Assembly (NCBI GenBank): GCA_004294445.1
Contig: REAZ01000018.1
Location: forward strand, 35,889-99,888
Length of the DNA: 64,000 nucleotides
Source of the DNA: Cytophagales bacterium
Lineage (GTDB): Bacteria > Bacteroidota > Bacteroidia > Cytophagales > Thermoflexibacteraceae
Direction: 5' to 3'
The notes under the pieces were generated by a model. The model was given only the letters and a program-made list of their open reading frames with translations, made no database searches and was not told the origin of the DNA. Of the stretch, positions 27,682 through 37,091 are shown in pieces; the stretch's first letter is position 1; each line of letters starts with the position of its first letter. Position numbers and translations under genes: made by a program.

Positions 27682-28887
27682 ATGGAAAAAACACATCATC
27701 AAATTATCATTGTTGGCGGAGGCAATGCAGGCATTGCTGTTGCCGCACAATTATTCCGCAGTAATAGTCGCTTAGACATTGCGATTATTGAGCCTTCGGA
27801 AAAGCACTATTACCAACCCGCATGGACATTAGTGGGCGGCGGTGATTTTGACATTCAGAAAACAGTAAGACCGCAGGCGGAGGTGATGCCAAAGCAGGCA
27901 AAATGGATAAAAAGTAAAGTTACAAAACTTAACCCCGATAACAACGAAGTAACTTGCAGCAACGGAAATACTTATAGTTACGATTTTTTAGTAGTTGCCC
28001 TCGGCATTCAGCTGGACTGGCACCTAATCAAAGGGTTGGCGGGCAACTTAGGGAAAAATGGCGTTACCAGCAACTACTCCTTTGATGTCGCTCCTTATAC
28101 CTACGAGTGCATCAAAAACTTCAAAAATGGCAAAGCCCTGTTTACAAGCCCCTCCACCCCTATCAAATGCGGAGGCGCACCCCAAAAAATCATGTATTTG
28201 GCGGCAGATAGTTTTAGAAAGCGGGGCATATTGAAAGATGCAGAAATCAGGTTTAATACCGCAGGGGGGGTTATTTTTGGTGTGAAAAAATACGCCGAAA
28301 CGCTACAAAAAGTAGTAGATAGATACGGAATTAAGGTAAATTATAAACAAAATTTGGTGGAAATCAGAGCAGATGAAAAAGTAGCTATTTTTGAAACTGA
28401 AAAAGACGGTGAAAAAGTAATCAGACAGGAACAGTATGATTTTATTCATCTTACCCCCCCGCAGTCTGCTCCAGAGGTAGTGAAAAATAGCCCTTTAGCA
28501 GTAGCCAATAATCCTTTGGGCTGGGTAGACGTAAACAAGCACACTTTGCAACACAACCGTTATCCCAATGTATTTGGCTTAGGCGATGCCACCAGCACCC
28601 CAAACTCCAAAACGGGTGCCGCTATTCGCAAACAAACCCCTGTTGTGGTAGGCAATTTGCTTGCGGCTATCTCAAAGAAAAATCTCTCCGCTACTTACAA
28701 TGGCTATGGCTCTTGCCCTTTGGTAACGGGATACGGAAAATTGGTGTTGGCAGAATTTGATTATGACAACAATCCGACAGAAACCTTCCCCTTTGACCAA
28801 AGCCAAGAACGGTGGAGTATGTACCAACTTAAAAAGCATGGGCTTCCTTGGTTATATTGGAATAAAATTTTAAAAGGAACTGCCTAA
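27682..28887 (+). CDS. sqr: Sulfide:quinone oxidoreductase (type II-like)
   Basis: 401 residues from ATG 27682. It oxidises sulfide to persulfide or sulfane sulfur and passes electrons to quinone at the inner membrane. FAD-binding GGGNAGIAVAA is at 12–22. Cys163 in TPIKCGGAPQKIMYLAADSF is the conserved redox Cys. PNVFGLGDATSTPNSKT (295–311) binds FAD, and the C-terminal SCPLVTGYGKLVLAEFDY and PFDQSQERWSMY follow the mitochondrial SQOR pattern very closely. Where human SQOR has its second redox Cys (GDCTN), this protein has Ala303. Cys345 is another candidate thiol. Confidence 0.93.
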   Translation: MEKTHHQIIIVGGGNAGIAVAAQLFRSNSRLDIAIIEPSEKHYYQPAWTLVGGGDFDIQKTVRPQAEVMPKQAKWIKSKVTKLNPDNNEVTCSNGNTYSYDFLVVALGIQLDWHLIKGLAGNLGKNGVTSNYSFDVAPYTYECIKNFKNGKALFTSPSTPIKCGGAPQKIMYLAADSFRKRGILKDAEIRFNTAGGVIFGVKKYAETLQKVVDRYGIKVNYKQNLVEIRADEKVAIFETEKDGEKVIRQEQYDFIHLTPPQSAPEVVKNSPLAVANNPLGWVDVNKHTLQHNRYPNVFGLGDATSTPNSKTGAAIRKQTPVVVGNLLAAISKKNLSATYNGYGSCPLVTGYGKLVLAEFDYDNNPTETFPFDQSQERWSMYQLKKHGLPWLYWNKILKGTA

Positions 28888-28964
28888 TAATGACTTATGT
28901 CATTTTTTACATCACTTTTTATTCGTTATTTTAAACTTTATTTTACTCTAAACAAAAAAAAATT

Positions 28965-29171
28965 ATGAAAGCAAACATGGGAAAGATCGATAGGGCAGTC
29001 AGAATTGTAGTGGCGCTCATCATTATTGGGCTTTATTTGATGAATCAAATCTCAGGTACAGTAGCCCTTGTCTTATTGGCTTTTGCAGGCGTTTTTATTC
29101 TTACAAGTTTTGTGAGTTTTTGCCCCCTTTATCTTCCTTTTGGCATCAGTACAAGAAAAAAACAGCAATAA
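28965..29171 (+). CDS. DUF2892 small membrane protein
   Basis: 68 residues. Two membrane helices (about 12–30 and 33–53) and the ending SFCPLYLPFGIST, which is the family's Cys-Pro motif. The DUF2892 domain is also found fused to rhodanese in YgaP, so it is a regular companion of sulfane-sulfur metabolism. Start at ATG 28965. The next gene begins 5 bp after its stop. Confidence 0.9.
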   Translation: MKANMGKIDRAVRIVVALIIIGLYLMNQISGTVALVLLAFAGVFILTSFVSFCPLYLPFGISTRKKQQ

Positions 29172-29175
29172 GAAA

Positions 29176-29385
29176 ATGAATTTCATCAATAAATACAAAA
29201 TTTCTATCATTGGCATCATTGCAGGTTCCATAGGTGGCTATCTGTACTATTTTTACATAGGTTGTGCAAGTGGTACTTGTGCCATCACCTCGCAACCCCT
29301 CAATAGCACTCTTTACGGAGCAATGATGGGTGGCTTATTATTCAATAATTTTGAGCCGAAGAAAAATGAAAAAACAGTAGAATAG
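29176..29385 (+). CDS. Small membrane protein, DUF6132-like
   Basis: 69 residues from ATG 29176 (MNFINKYKIS); the longer open frame from 29140 overlaps the DUF2892 gene. Two membrane segments with Gly-rich helices (IIGIIAGSIGGYLYYFYIG; TLYGAMMGGLLF) flank a loop with two Cys residues (GCASGTCAITS). It resembles DUF6132 proteins of Bacteroidota, which often lie next to rhodanese or SQR genes. Function unknown; the CxxxxC loop could carry sulfur or a redox pair. Confidence 0.8.
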   Translation: MNFINKYKISIIGIIAGSIGGYLYYFYIGCASGTCAITSQPLNSTLYGAMMGGLLFNNFEPKKNEKTVE

Positions 29386-29393
29386 GCAAAAAC

Positions 29394-30017
29394 ATGGATA
29401 AGTTGGAAAGCATCATGGAGTTTAGGGCTACTCCCGAAATCAGAGAAAAACTCCTAAAGTACGGAGTAGCCAAAAGTTTTGAAGAAGGGCAAATTATCTT
29501 GCGAGAAAATGCCTACATCAAAGCCATTCCTATAGTTACCAAAGGGAGTATGAAGGTCATTCGAACAGATGAAGATGGCAAAGAAATTCTGCTTTACTAC
29601 ATCAAGGCGGGTGAAAGTTGCATCATGTCATTTTTGGGAGCTATCCATGACGATACCAGCAAAGTAAAAGCCGTAGCCGAAGAGCCATGCGAAATATTGT
29701 TTGTCCCCAACGACAAAGTAAGCTCACTCATCAAAGAATATCCGCAATGGTTAGACTATATTTTCCGCCTTTACCACAAGCGATTTGAGGAACTCCTCGA
29801 AGTAGTCAATGAGATTGCTTTCAAAAAAGTAGATGAACGATTACTTCATTTCATACAAAGAAAATGCGAGCTTGCCAAAAGCAAAACCCTCACTACCACC
29901 CACGAACAGCTTGCCAATGAGCTTGGAACGGCAAGAGTAGTAGTTTCTCGCCTACTCAAGCAAATGGAATACGAAGGATTAGTACAACTTGGCAGAAACA
30001 AAATAACGCTGCTTTAG
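29394..30017 (+). CDS. Crp/Fnr family transcriptional regulator
   Basis: 207 residues. A cyclic-nucleotide-binding-like beta-roll (about 15–125) is followed by a winged helix with TTTHEQLANELGTARVVVSRLLKQMEYEGLVQ, the typical HTH_Crp. There is no N-terminal Cys cluster, so it is not an iron–sulfur Fnr. Cys residues occur in ESCIMSF, EPCEILF and RKCELA and could sense thiols or persulfide, though that is inference. Position among SQR, DUF2892 and the aminotransferase suggests it controls the sulfur genes. Confidence 0.92.
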   Translation: MDKLESIMEFRATPEIREKLLKYGVAKSFEEGQIILRENAYIKAIPIVTKGSMKVIRTDEDGKEILLYYIKAGESCIMSFLGAIHDDTSKVKAVAEEPCEILFVPNDKVSSLIKEYPQWLDYIFRLYHKRFEELLEVVNEIAFKKVDERLLHFIQRKCELAKSKTLTTTHEQLANELGTARVVVSRLLKQMEYEGLVQLGRNKITLL

Positions 30018-30108
30018 TGCGCTTGGGAAGTAAACTCCTAAAATTTTGTATTTCCAAAAAAACAAACTAACTTGTGCCTTATCAATCACTCTTATTTCAT
30101 CATCATTT

Positions 30109-31419
30109 ATGGCACTTTCACGCAGAGATTTTATTACAAAAAGTAGTGCTTTGGGCGCACTTACCACACTGCCTTCTTGGAATCAAGTAGAGCAAGAACG
30201 TACAATAAGCATAGAAAACATAGAATATGCAGCCAAAAAAATCGAGCATCTTTCTCCCGAAGAAGCCGCAAAAGACGAAGATTTTTGGTTCACTATCCAA
30301 AAAGCCTTTATCCAATCACCGCATTTCATCAATTTGGAAAATGGCTACTGCTCACCCCAACCCGTAGAGGTGATGAACGCCCTATTCAAAAATATTAATA
30401 TGATGAACGAAATGCCCTCGTTCTATATGCGGCGAAAGCAAAGCGAAGACAGAGAGGAAGTTAAAAAGCAATTAGCAAAATTGGCGGGAGTTTCTACCGA
30501 AGAAATCATGATAACTCGCAACACCACTGAAGCCTTAGAAACGGTGATTTTGGGCTTACAAACCCTCAAAGAAGGAGATGAGGCAATTATGACTAACCAA
30601 GATTACGGAAGTATGCTTGAGGCTTTTTATATGCGAGCAAGGCGTTATGGCTCCAAAAATAAGGTTATCTCTCTGCCTTTGCACCCAAAAAGTAGCAAAG
30701 AAATTGTAGATTGTTATGAAAAAGCCGTTACGCCCAAAACCAAAGTGATGCTCGTAACGCACATGATAAACATTACGGGGCAGATACTCCCAATACGAGA
30801 AATTTCAGAAATGGCACATAGCAAAGGCATAGAAATTATCTCGGACTCCGCCCACGCTTTTGCACATCTTGATTTCAAAATTCCCGATTTGGGCTGCGAC
30901 TATCTCGGCACAAGTTTGCACAAATGGCTTTGCACACCGCTTGGGGCAGGTTTGCTTTATATCAAAAAAGAAAATATCAAAAAAGTGTGGGGACTTTACA
31001 GCGAAACAGGCTTCCCCGATGACGATATTCGCAAGTTCGAACGCATAGGCACGCACCCCTGCTGGACGTACCTTACCATCTCGAATGCTATCCGTTTTCA
31101 TAACGCCATCGGCATCAAACGCAAAGAAGCCCGCTTGCGTTATTTGAAAAACTATTGGGCTGAAAAGCTGCAAAATGTACCAAAAATTATCCTCAATATG
31201 CCCATGGAAGCAGAGCGTTCTTGCGGCTTGGGCAATGTAGGCATTGCAGGAAAAACGCCCGCACAAATAGCTGATTATCTATACGATAAGCACAAAATTT
31301 TTACTGTAGCTATCGATATGGACGCAGTAAAAGGCATCAGGGTAACGCCCCATCTTTATACGACTTTGGAGGAATTAGATTTGTTCGTAAAGGCAATGGA
31401 GGAATTGGCAAGGAGTTAG
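30109..31419 (+). CDS. Class V aminotransferase (cysteine desulfurase/isopenicillin N epimerase-like), Tat-type leader
   Basis: 436 residues from ATG 30109 (MALSRRDFITKSSALGAL); an open frame reaches back to 30046. The start carries a twin-arginine pattern (SRRDFI), so export of the folded PLP enzyme is likely. The fold-type I core includes TRNTTEALETVILGL, the PLP-phosphate and aspartate region SDSAHAFAHLD, and PLP Lys272 in SLHKWLCTPLGAG. This class includes cysteine desulfurases and isopenicillin N epimerase-like enzymes; the latter group fits best. Substrate unknown. It closes the plus-strand sulfur island. Confidence 0.88.
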   Translation: MALSRRDFITKSSALGALTTLPSWNQVEQERTISIENIEYAAKKIEHLSPEEAAKDEDFWFTIQKAFIQSPHFINLENGYCSPQPVEVMNALFKNINMMNEMPSFYMRRKQSEDREEVKKQLAKLAGVSTEEIMITRNTTEALETVILGLQTLKEGDEAIMTNQDYGSMLEAFYMRARRYGSKNKVISLPLHPKSSKEIVDCYEKAVTPKTKVMLVTHMINITGQILPIREISEMAHSKGIEIISDSAHAFAHLDFKIPDLGCDYLGTSLHKWLCTPLGAGLLYIKKENIKKVWGLYSETGFPDDDIRKFERIGTHPCWTYLTISNAIRFHNAIGIKRKEARLRYLKNYWAEKLQNVPKIILNMPMEAERSCGLGNVGIAGKTPAQIADYLYDKHKIFTVAIDMDAVKGIRVTPHLYTTLEELDLFVKAMEELARS

Positions 31420-31428
31420 AAAAAGGCA

Positions 31429-31461
31429 AACGCTACCATTTTCTTAGGGAATGGTAGCGTT
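31429..31461. terminator. Bidirectional hairpin terminator
   Basis: Arms AACGCTACCATT (31429–31440) and AATGGTAGCGTT (31450–31461) pair perfectly over 12 bp with a 9-nt loop. It separates the convergent aminotransferase and TPR–SpoIIE genes. Confidence 0.85.
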
Positions 31462-31491
31462 AAAACTATTATTATATCTATTCTTAATAGC

Positions 31492-33606
31492 CTATAACTT
31501 TACTCCAACAATCAGAATATCATCTATTTGCGGGAAAGGGGCTACAGAGGCATCTGTTTGTAGCATCCAATTAGCAAGTGTAGTTTCCAAAACTGCTTTT
31601 TGCTCTGCCAAAGGTTTTGCGGCAATTTCTAACAGTAATTTTTTGAAGTTATCCCTCATAAACTTTCGGAAAGGCGTTCCCCCAAACTGATGGTAATAGC
31701 CGTCAGAAATCATGTATAGGGTGGTAGGCTTGCTTATGTCGAACTCCTCGTTTGTAAAGCTAACATTGCGTCTTCGTTGCCTATGCAAGCCTCCGATATG
31801 TCTTGGATTTCCCTTTATTTCGTGTATTAAGCCGTCCTGCACGTAGAAAACAGGAGTTTTTGTCCCCGAAAAAGTTACTTTATTGGTATGGTGGTCTATT
31901 ACGCAGAGCGAGATATCCATGCTATCCCCAATATTACTTTGCTCTTGCTGCAATGCCTCTACAAAGTTCTCATTGAGGGCAAAGAGTATTTCGTTGGGCT
32001 GCGTCATACCTCTTTCATTGATAAGCTGATTGAGAATACTGCCTCCAATCGTAGAAACCAAAGCACCCGGAACACCATGCCCTGTGCAGTCGGCAGTGGC
32101 AATAATTGTTTTTTTACTGCCATTATTTTCTTTCTGAGCAAGCCAATAAAAATCGCCACTTATCACTTCTTTTGGTTTCGAAATCACAAAATGGTCTTTA
32201 AAAGCATCTTTCATGCGCTTTTCCGAAGGCAGAAACACCTCTTGAATTTCTTTGGCGTAGCGAATACTTTCTGTTATTTGCTGATTTTTATGGCTTAGTT
32301 CTACATTTTGCTCTTTGATAGCTGCTTTTTGCTCTCGTAGCTCCAAATTTGTTTCATTGATTGCATTGTACGCAAATTCAAGCTGTTCTGATTTTTCCTC
32401 AATTTCTTCTTTGCGTTTCTCCAACTCTGCATTTTGGGCATCTATTTCTTCTTTCCTATCTTCAAGTTCCTTCTTCTGAAGTTGCAATTCTTCATTCTTA
32501 CGCTTAATCTCTACCTCATCTTTCTTGAGGAGTGCATTTTGTTGTTTTATTTTCTGATTATCTCTGTAGATTAATCCCAAAAAGCCCAATATGATTAATA
32601 AACCTATTCCTGCAGCTATGAGTAGCTGATTCCTGCTTTGGATAGCAGATTGGTCTTCGGTTATTTTTTTCTGCAAGGCTAAGTTCTCCCTTTCTTGTTT
32701 GGCAGATTCGTAGCGTACCGCAAGTTCACTCATCTGCTTATCTCTTGCTATGTTATAAAGACTATCCTTCAGGACAACATAATCTTTATGATATTCCAAC
32801 GCTTTTTTGAAATCACCCTTGGATTCATGGTATTCAAATAGGGAAAAGTATAGATTTAGCTCTAATTGGCGTGCATTAATTACTTTGGCTATAGCCAGAC
32901 CTTCTTGGAAATAGTTGGTTGCTTTTTCGTACTGACCTAATTTAGTATAAATACTCCCCATGGTAGTAAGCACATGTGCCATACCACTCCTATCTCCTGC
33001 ATTACGTTTGATTTCTAATGACCTCAATGTGTACTGCAAGGCTCCCTGATAGTCATTTAGCTGGACAAATACATCTCCGAGATTACTAAGAGCATTTCCA
33101 ATAAGTTTGCCATCTCGCAGCTCTTCAGCCCCCTCTAACGCCTTAAGGTTATACTCTCTGGCGGTGCGTAAGTCCCCTTTTTGTTGGTATATTTCCGCCA
33201 TTTTGAGCGTTGCCTGCACAATACCTTCTTTATTCACCAATTTCTCTTGGTTAAAGAGGGCTTTTCGGAGGTATTCCAATGCCTTAGTATAATTGCGTTG
33301 GTCGAAGTACATTTCGCCAATATTCTCATACAAAGATGCTGCCCCTTGGGTGTCATTGAGTTCTTCGTATAGCTTAAGGGCTTCTTGGAAGTTTCTCAAA
33401 GCATTTTGGCTATCATCATTGGCGTAAAAAATATTACCCATTTTTTCATAGATGTTTGCCAATTTGTGTTTATCGCCTTTGGAGGATTGCATGATGCTTT
33501 CCAAGCTATCGATATTAATTTTAGACAAAGCGTCAGGGTTTTGTCTGGCTGAAACTTTTAATGCTGAAATAGTTAGCAGTAAGAGTAAAACATAGCACCT
33601 TTTCAT
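31492..33606 (-). CDS. TPR – transmembrane – SpoIIE/PP2C phosphatase
   Basis: 704 residues. Signal peptide (LLLLLTISALKVSA), then about six TPRs (residues 45–285: YEKMGNIFYANDDSQNALRNF, ALEYLRKALFNQEKL and so on) predicted in the periplasm. A membrane helix (near 325–345, LLIAAGIGLLIILGFLGLIY) leads to a long Glu/Gln-rich coiled coil (350–440). The SpoIIE phosphatase domain has VISGDFYWLAQ, ATADCTGHGVPGAL and SDGYYHQFGG. This layout is a one-chain signalling receptor that is common in Cytophagales: the sensor outside, the phosphatase inside. Confidence 0.93.
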   Translation of the reverse strand: MKRCYVLLLLLTISALKVSARQNPDALSKINIDSLESIMQSSKGDKHKLANIYEKMGNIFYANDDSQNALRNFQEALKLYEELNDTQGAASLYENIGEMYFDQRNYTKALEYLRKALFNQEKLVNKEGIVQATLKMAEIYQQKGDLRTAREYNLKALEGAEELRDGKLIGNALSNLGDVFVQLNDYQGALQYTLRSLEIKRNAGDRSGMAHVLTTMGSIYTKLGQYEKATNYFQEGLAIAKVINARQLELNLYFSLFEYHESKGDFKKALEYHKDYVVLKDSLYNIARDKQMSELAVRYESAKQERENLALQKKITEDQSAIQSRNQLLIAAGIGLLIILGFLGLIYRDNQKIKQQNALLKKDEVEIKRKNEELQLQKKELEDRKEEIDAQNAELEKRKEEIEEKSEQLEFAYNAINETNLELREQKAAIKEQNVELSHKNQQITESIRYAKEIQEVFLPSEKRMKDAFKDHFVISKPKEVISGDFYWLAQKENNGSKKTIIATADCTGHGVPGALVSTIGGSILNQLINERGMTQPNEILFALNENFVEALQQEQSNIGDSMDISLCVIDHHTNKVTFSGTKTPVFYVQDGLIHEIKGNPRHIGGLHRQRRRNVSFTNEEFDISKPTTLYMISDGYYHQFGGTPFRKFMRDNFKKLLLEIAAKPLAEQKAVLETTLANWMLQTDASVAPFPQIDDILIVGVKL

Positions 33607-33914
33607 GGTCGCAATGAGTTAAGTTAAATGATGAAAATATATTAACAAAAGATGTACAAAAACGAATAAGCGTCAGTACAGTTTATATAAAATATGATGA
33701 GAGTAAACAAATTTTACTATTGGGGGCGAAACGGAACATTATCAAAAATAAATGTATGCAAAAATATTGCAAATATTTGCAAAAAATGATATAATATAAA
33801 AATATTTTTACAAATTCTTTTCAAATTTTGTTATAATTGTACCTATCAACATCTATAACAAGTATTTGGGTAGGTATATTTTCTTGAGTGGGCGCAAAAA
33901 AAAATAAAACAATT
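33607..33914. other. Gene-free AT-rich region between divergent units
   Basis: This roughly 308-bp stretch lies between the divergent TPR–SpoIIE and cdd starts. It contains the 12-bp palindrome GCAAATATTTGC (33769–33780) flanked by further TGCAAA copies, which could be a regulator site. Nothing else is supported. Confidence 0.5.
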
Positions 33915-34400
33915 ATGGCTTGGAAATTGGCATTTGATATTTTTGTAACGGTACATGATGAGGAAAGTGAGCTTGATAAGGCTGCTTTGTCGCTGTTGCA
34001 AGTAGCAAGACAAGCTACACAAACGGCATACGCACCCTATTCCAACTTCTACGTTGGCGCGGCGATTTTGCTTGATGATGGAACAGTAGTCAGAGGCAAC
34101 AATCAGGAAAATGCCGCCTATCCTTCGGGCTTATGTGCGGAGAGGACGGCTATTTTTGCGGCAGGGGCGAACTACCCAAGTCAGAAAGTAATAATGGTCG
34201 CTGTAACTGCAAGGCGAAAAGATGAGGATTTCTTTATCCCTGCCAATCCTTGCGGGGCGTGCAGGCAGGTGCTTGCGGAATATCAGCACAAGCAAGCATC
34301 TCCTATTCGGGTAATTATGGAAGGCGGGCAGGGCAAGATTTATGTGTGCGACTCTGTTGATATGCTTTTACCTATGAAGTTTACGAGTCTGGATTTATGA
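33915..34400 (+). CDS. cdd: Cytidine deaminase
   Basis: 161 residues from ATG 33915 (MAWKLAFDIF); the frame is open from a GTG at 33888, but the ATG fits the family length. Deaminates cytidine and deoxycytidine in pyrimidine salvage. Substrate loop YSNFYVGAAILLDDG (42–56), then the zinc and proton-shuttle motif GLCAERTA (Cys74, Glu76) and PCGACRQVLAEY (Cys113, Cys116). This is the homotetrameric small-subunit type with three Cys zinc ligands. Confidence 0.95.
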   Translation: MAWKLAFDIFVTVHDEESELDKAALSLLQVARQATQTAYAPYSNFYVGAAILLDDGTVVRGNNQENAAYPSGLCAERTAIFAAGANYPSQKVIMVAVTARRKDEDFFIPANPCGACRQVLAEYQHKQASPIRVIMEGGQGKIYVCDSVDMLLPMKFTSLDL

Positions 34401-34463
34401 GTAAGGATAGATAGAAAACAAATCTGCTGAACAAAGTAATTTTCTAAGCGTTACATCAAAAAA

Positions 34464-35111
34464 ATGACTTTTTCTGAGCTAAAAAAAATAGTTGCCCAAG
34501 GAGAGGGCTTGCAAATAGAGTTTAAGAGGAAAACCACTTATCCCGATAAAATCATGCGTGAAGTTGTTGCCTTTGCCAATTCCAAAGGGGGCAAACTCAT
34601 CATTGGGGTAGATGATGACGGCACTATAGCGGGGCTAAAGCACGCCTTAGAAGATGAGTTTGTGATGAAAGAGGCTCTTTCCAAATATTGTAAGCCTGCC
34701 ATACAGTATGAAATGGCAAAAGTGCTGGTTTCTCCAAACCGTTTTGTGCTGGTTTTCTCTATTCCACAAAGCGAAATAAAGCCTGTTTTTCTTATTTATA
34801 ATTTCAAAACGGGGCTTGGCAGGGCGTACATTCGCGTAGCCGATAAAAGCATACAAGCGAGCAGAGAAATGCGTAATATACTCAAGGGAATGAATAATGG
34901 CAAAGATACTTACCTACAATACGGTGAAAATGAGCAAAAACTGATGAGATATTTGGGAAATAATGAAAAAATTGATTTGCCCACTTATGCCCAAATAGCA
35001 GGGATAGAGATAAAACAAGCCTCCGAAGTATTGGTAAAAATGACATTAGCAGGAGTACTTAAGATTTTGCCAGACGATTCGGGTGATACCTTTATAGCCA
35101 ATGGTTTTTAG
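34464..35111 (+). CDS. AlbA_2 (Schlafen-like) putative DNA-binding protein
   Basis: 215 residues. The N-terminal AlbA_2 domain (1–130) has the signature EGLQIEFKRKTTYPDKIMREVVAFANSKGGKLIIGVDDDG, typical of the family annotated as ATP-binding or Schlafen AlbA_2 regulators. The C-terminal part (about 150–215, LPTYAQIAGIEIKQASEVLVKMTLAGVLKIL) looks like a winged helix. Probably a nucleic-acid-binding regulator; its target is unknown. It converges with dnaK across a hairpin. Confidence 0.88.
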   Translation: MTFSELKKIVAQGEGLQIEFKRKTTYPDKIMREVVAFANSKGGKLIIGVDDDGTIAGLKHALEDEFVMKEALSKYCKPAIQYEMAKVLVSPNRFVLVFSIPQSEIKPVFLIYNFKTGLGRAYIRVADKSIQASREMRNILKGMNNGKDTYLQYGENEQKLMRYLGNNEKIDLPTYAQIAGIEIKQASEVLVKMTLAGVLKILPDDSGDTFIANGF

Positions 35112-35114
35112 AAA

Positions 35115-35137
35115 AACAAAGGAGTTAGCTCCTTTTT
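35115..35137. terminator. Hairpin terminator between AlbA_2 gene and dnaK
   Basis: AAAGGAG (35118–35124) and CTCCTTT (35129–35135) pair around TTAG, with A-rich and T-rich flanks on either side, suited to both convergent genes. Confidence 0.7.
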
Positions 35138-35180
35138 GTGGTAGCCAACTCCTTTATATTCTGATGCGAATTTGCAAAAA

Positions 35181-37091
35181 TTACTTTTTCACTTCTTCGT
35201 AATCTACGTCAGTATATTCTGCACCGCCAGCATTATTATTTGCACCGCCGTTGCCGTTTTCGCCTGTCTGTCCGCCAGTTGCATTTGCACCTGTATTTTT
35301 GTACATTTCTGCCGAAGCAACCTGCCATGCTGCATTCAATGCTTCTGTAGCGCGGTCTATGCCATCTATGTCTTTTTCAGCATGAGATTTTCTCAAATCC
35401 ATCAGGGCAGCCTCTATAGCCGTTTTGTGTGCTTCTGAAAGATTTTCTCCGTACTCTTTCAACTGCTTTTCTGTATTGAAAACCATCGCATCTGCACCAT
35501 TGATTTTCTCTATCTTTTCCTTTTCAGATTTGTCAGTCGCTTCGTTAGCCTTTGCTTCGTTTCTCATTCGCTGGATTTCAGCATCGCTTAGTCCTGAAGA
35601 AGCCTCTATGCGTATTTTTTGTTGTTTCTTAGTTCCCAAATCCATTGCTGAAACTTGCAAAATACCGTTTGCATCTATGTCAAGCGTTACTTCTACCTGC
35701 GGAACACCTCTTGGTGCGGGCGGAATGCCGTCTAAGTGGAAGCGACCGAGTGAACGGTTGTCTTTAGACATTGTTCTTTCTCCCTGCAACACATGGATTT
35801 CTACCGAAGGCTGATTATCTGCCGCCGTAGAAAATGTTTGAGATTTCTTTGTCGGAATAGTCGTATTTGCCTCGATGAGTTTGGTAAATACACCACCCAA
35901 AGTTTCGATGCCCAAAGAAAGAGGAATTACGTCAAGCAACAATACATCTTTTACTTCGCCAGTGAGTACACCTCCTTGAATAGCCGCACCAATCGCTACT
36001 ACTTCATCGGGGTTTACGCCCTTAGAAGGTTTTTTGTTAAAGAATTTTTCAACTTCTTCTTGGATTTTAGGGATACGCGTAGAACCGCCCACCAAAATTA
36101 CTTCATCTATGTCAGCCAATGTCAAGCCAGAGTTTTTCAAGGCACGTTTGCAAGGCTCAAGAGTTCTTTGTACTAAGTTATCCGCCATTTGCTCAAACTT
36201 TGACCTTGAGAGAGTGCGAACCAAGTGCTTAGGAATACCATTTACAGGCATGATGTACGGCAGGTTAATGTCTGTAACCATAGAGCTTGAAAGTTCTATT
36301 TTTGCTTTTTCTGCCGCTTCTTTCAAGCGTTGCAACGCCATCGGGTCTTTTCTCAAATCTATGCCTTCATCTTTCAAAAATTCATCTGCCAAGAAATTGA
36401 TAATCACTTGGTCAAAATCATCACCGCCGAGATGAATGTCGCCATCTGTGGACTTTACCTCGAATACGCCATCACCTAATTCCAAAATAGAAACGTCAAA
36501 AGTACCGCCGCCCAAGTCGAATACGGCAATCTTCATGTCTTTATTTTTCTTATCCATGCCATAAGCCAAAGCTGCCGCCGTAGGCTCATTAATAATACGC
36601 TTTACGTCCAAACCTGCTATCTGCCCAGCTTCTTTTGTTGCTTGGCGTTCTGCATCGTTGAAGTAAGCAGGAACGGTAATAACCGCTTCTGTAACTGTAG
36701 TACCTAAGAAGTCTTCTGCTGTAGCCTTCATTTTTTGCAAAATCATTGCAGAAATTTCTTGTGGTGTATAGAGCCTATCGCCAATCCTCACGCGTGCCGT
36801 ATCATTAGGTCCGCTTTCTACCTTGTAAGAGATAGTTTCTAACTCTTTTCCTACATCTTTTTGTTTTTTACCCATGAAACGTTTGATAGACATTACCGTT
36901 TGCGTTGGGTTGGTAATTGCCTGACGTTTAGCTGGGTCGCCTACTTTGCGTTCTCCGTTGTCCATAAAAGAAACAACAGAAGGCGTAGTTCTTTTGCCCT
37001 CGCTATTTGCAATTACGACAGGCTCATTTCCTTCCATAACGGCTACGCAAGAGTTCGTAGTACCTAAGTCAATGCCTATAATTTTTCCCAT
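35181..37091 (-). CDS. dnaK: Molecular chaperone DnaK (Hsp70)
   Basis: 636 residues, the usual length. The ATPase domain starts [21 protein letters not shown] and includes the phosphate loops [13 protein letters not shown] and GGSTRIP. The substrate domain ([23 protein letters not shown] onward) follows, then the lid and a Gly/Asn-rich disordered tail ending [11 protein letters not shown]. It folds and refolds proteins with DnaJ and GrpE, neither of which is nearby. The gene forms a single unit; no CIRCE operator was found upstream. Confidence 0.98.
   Translation of the reverse strand: MGKIIGIDLGTTNSCVAVMEGNEPVVIANSEGKRTTPSVVSFMDNGERKVGDPAKRQAITNPTQTVMSIKRFMGKKQKDVGKELETISYKVESGPNDTARVRIGDRLYTPQEISAMILQKMKATAEDFLGTTVTEAVITVPAYFNDAERQATKEAGQIAGLDVKRIINEPTAAALAYGMDKKNKDMKIAVFDLGGGTFDVSILELGDGVFEVKSTDGDIHLGGDDFDQVIINFLADEFLKDEGIDLRKDPMALQRLKEAAEKAKIELSSSMVTDINLPYIMPVNGIPKHLVRTLSRSKFEQMADNLVQRTLEPCKRALKNSGLTLADIDEVILVGGSTRIPKIQEEVEKFFNKKPSKGVNPDEVVAIGAAIQGGVLTGEVKDVLLLDVIPLSLGIETLGGVFTKLIEANTTIPTKKSQTFSTAADNQPSVEIHVLQGERTMSKDNRSLGRFHLDGIPPAPRGVPQVEVTLDIDANGILQVSAMDLGTKKQQKIRIEASSGLSDAEIQRMRNEAKANEATDKSEKEKIEKINGADAMVFNTEKQLKEYGENLSEAHKTAIEAALMDLRKSHAEKDIDGIDRATEALNAAWQVASAEMYKNTGANATGGQTGENGNGGANNNAGGAEYTDVDYEEVKK

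Noticed and set aside
30046..30108. Upstream start of the class V aminotransferase
   Set aside because: It would bury the twin-arginine start; ATG 30109 gives a proper Tat-type leader.
33769..33780. Palindrome GCAAATATTTGC as a regulator operator
   Set aside because: The region is so A/T-rich that such a site is likely by chance; kept only as a remark on the gene-free region.
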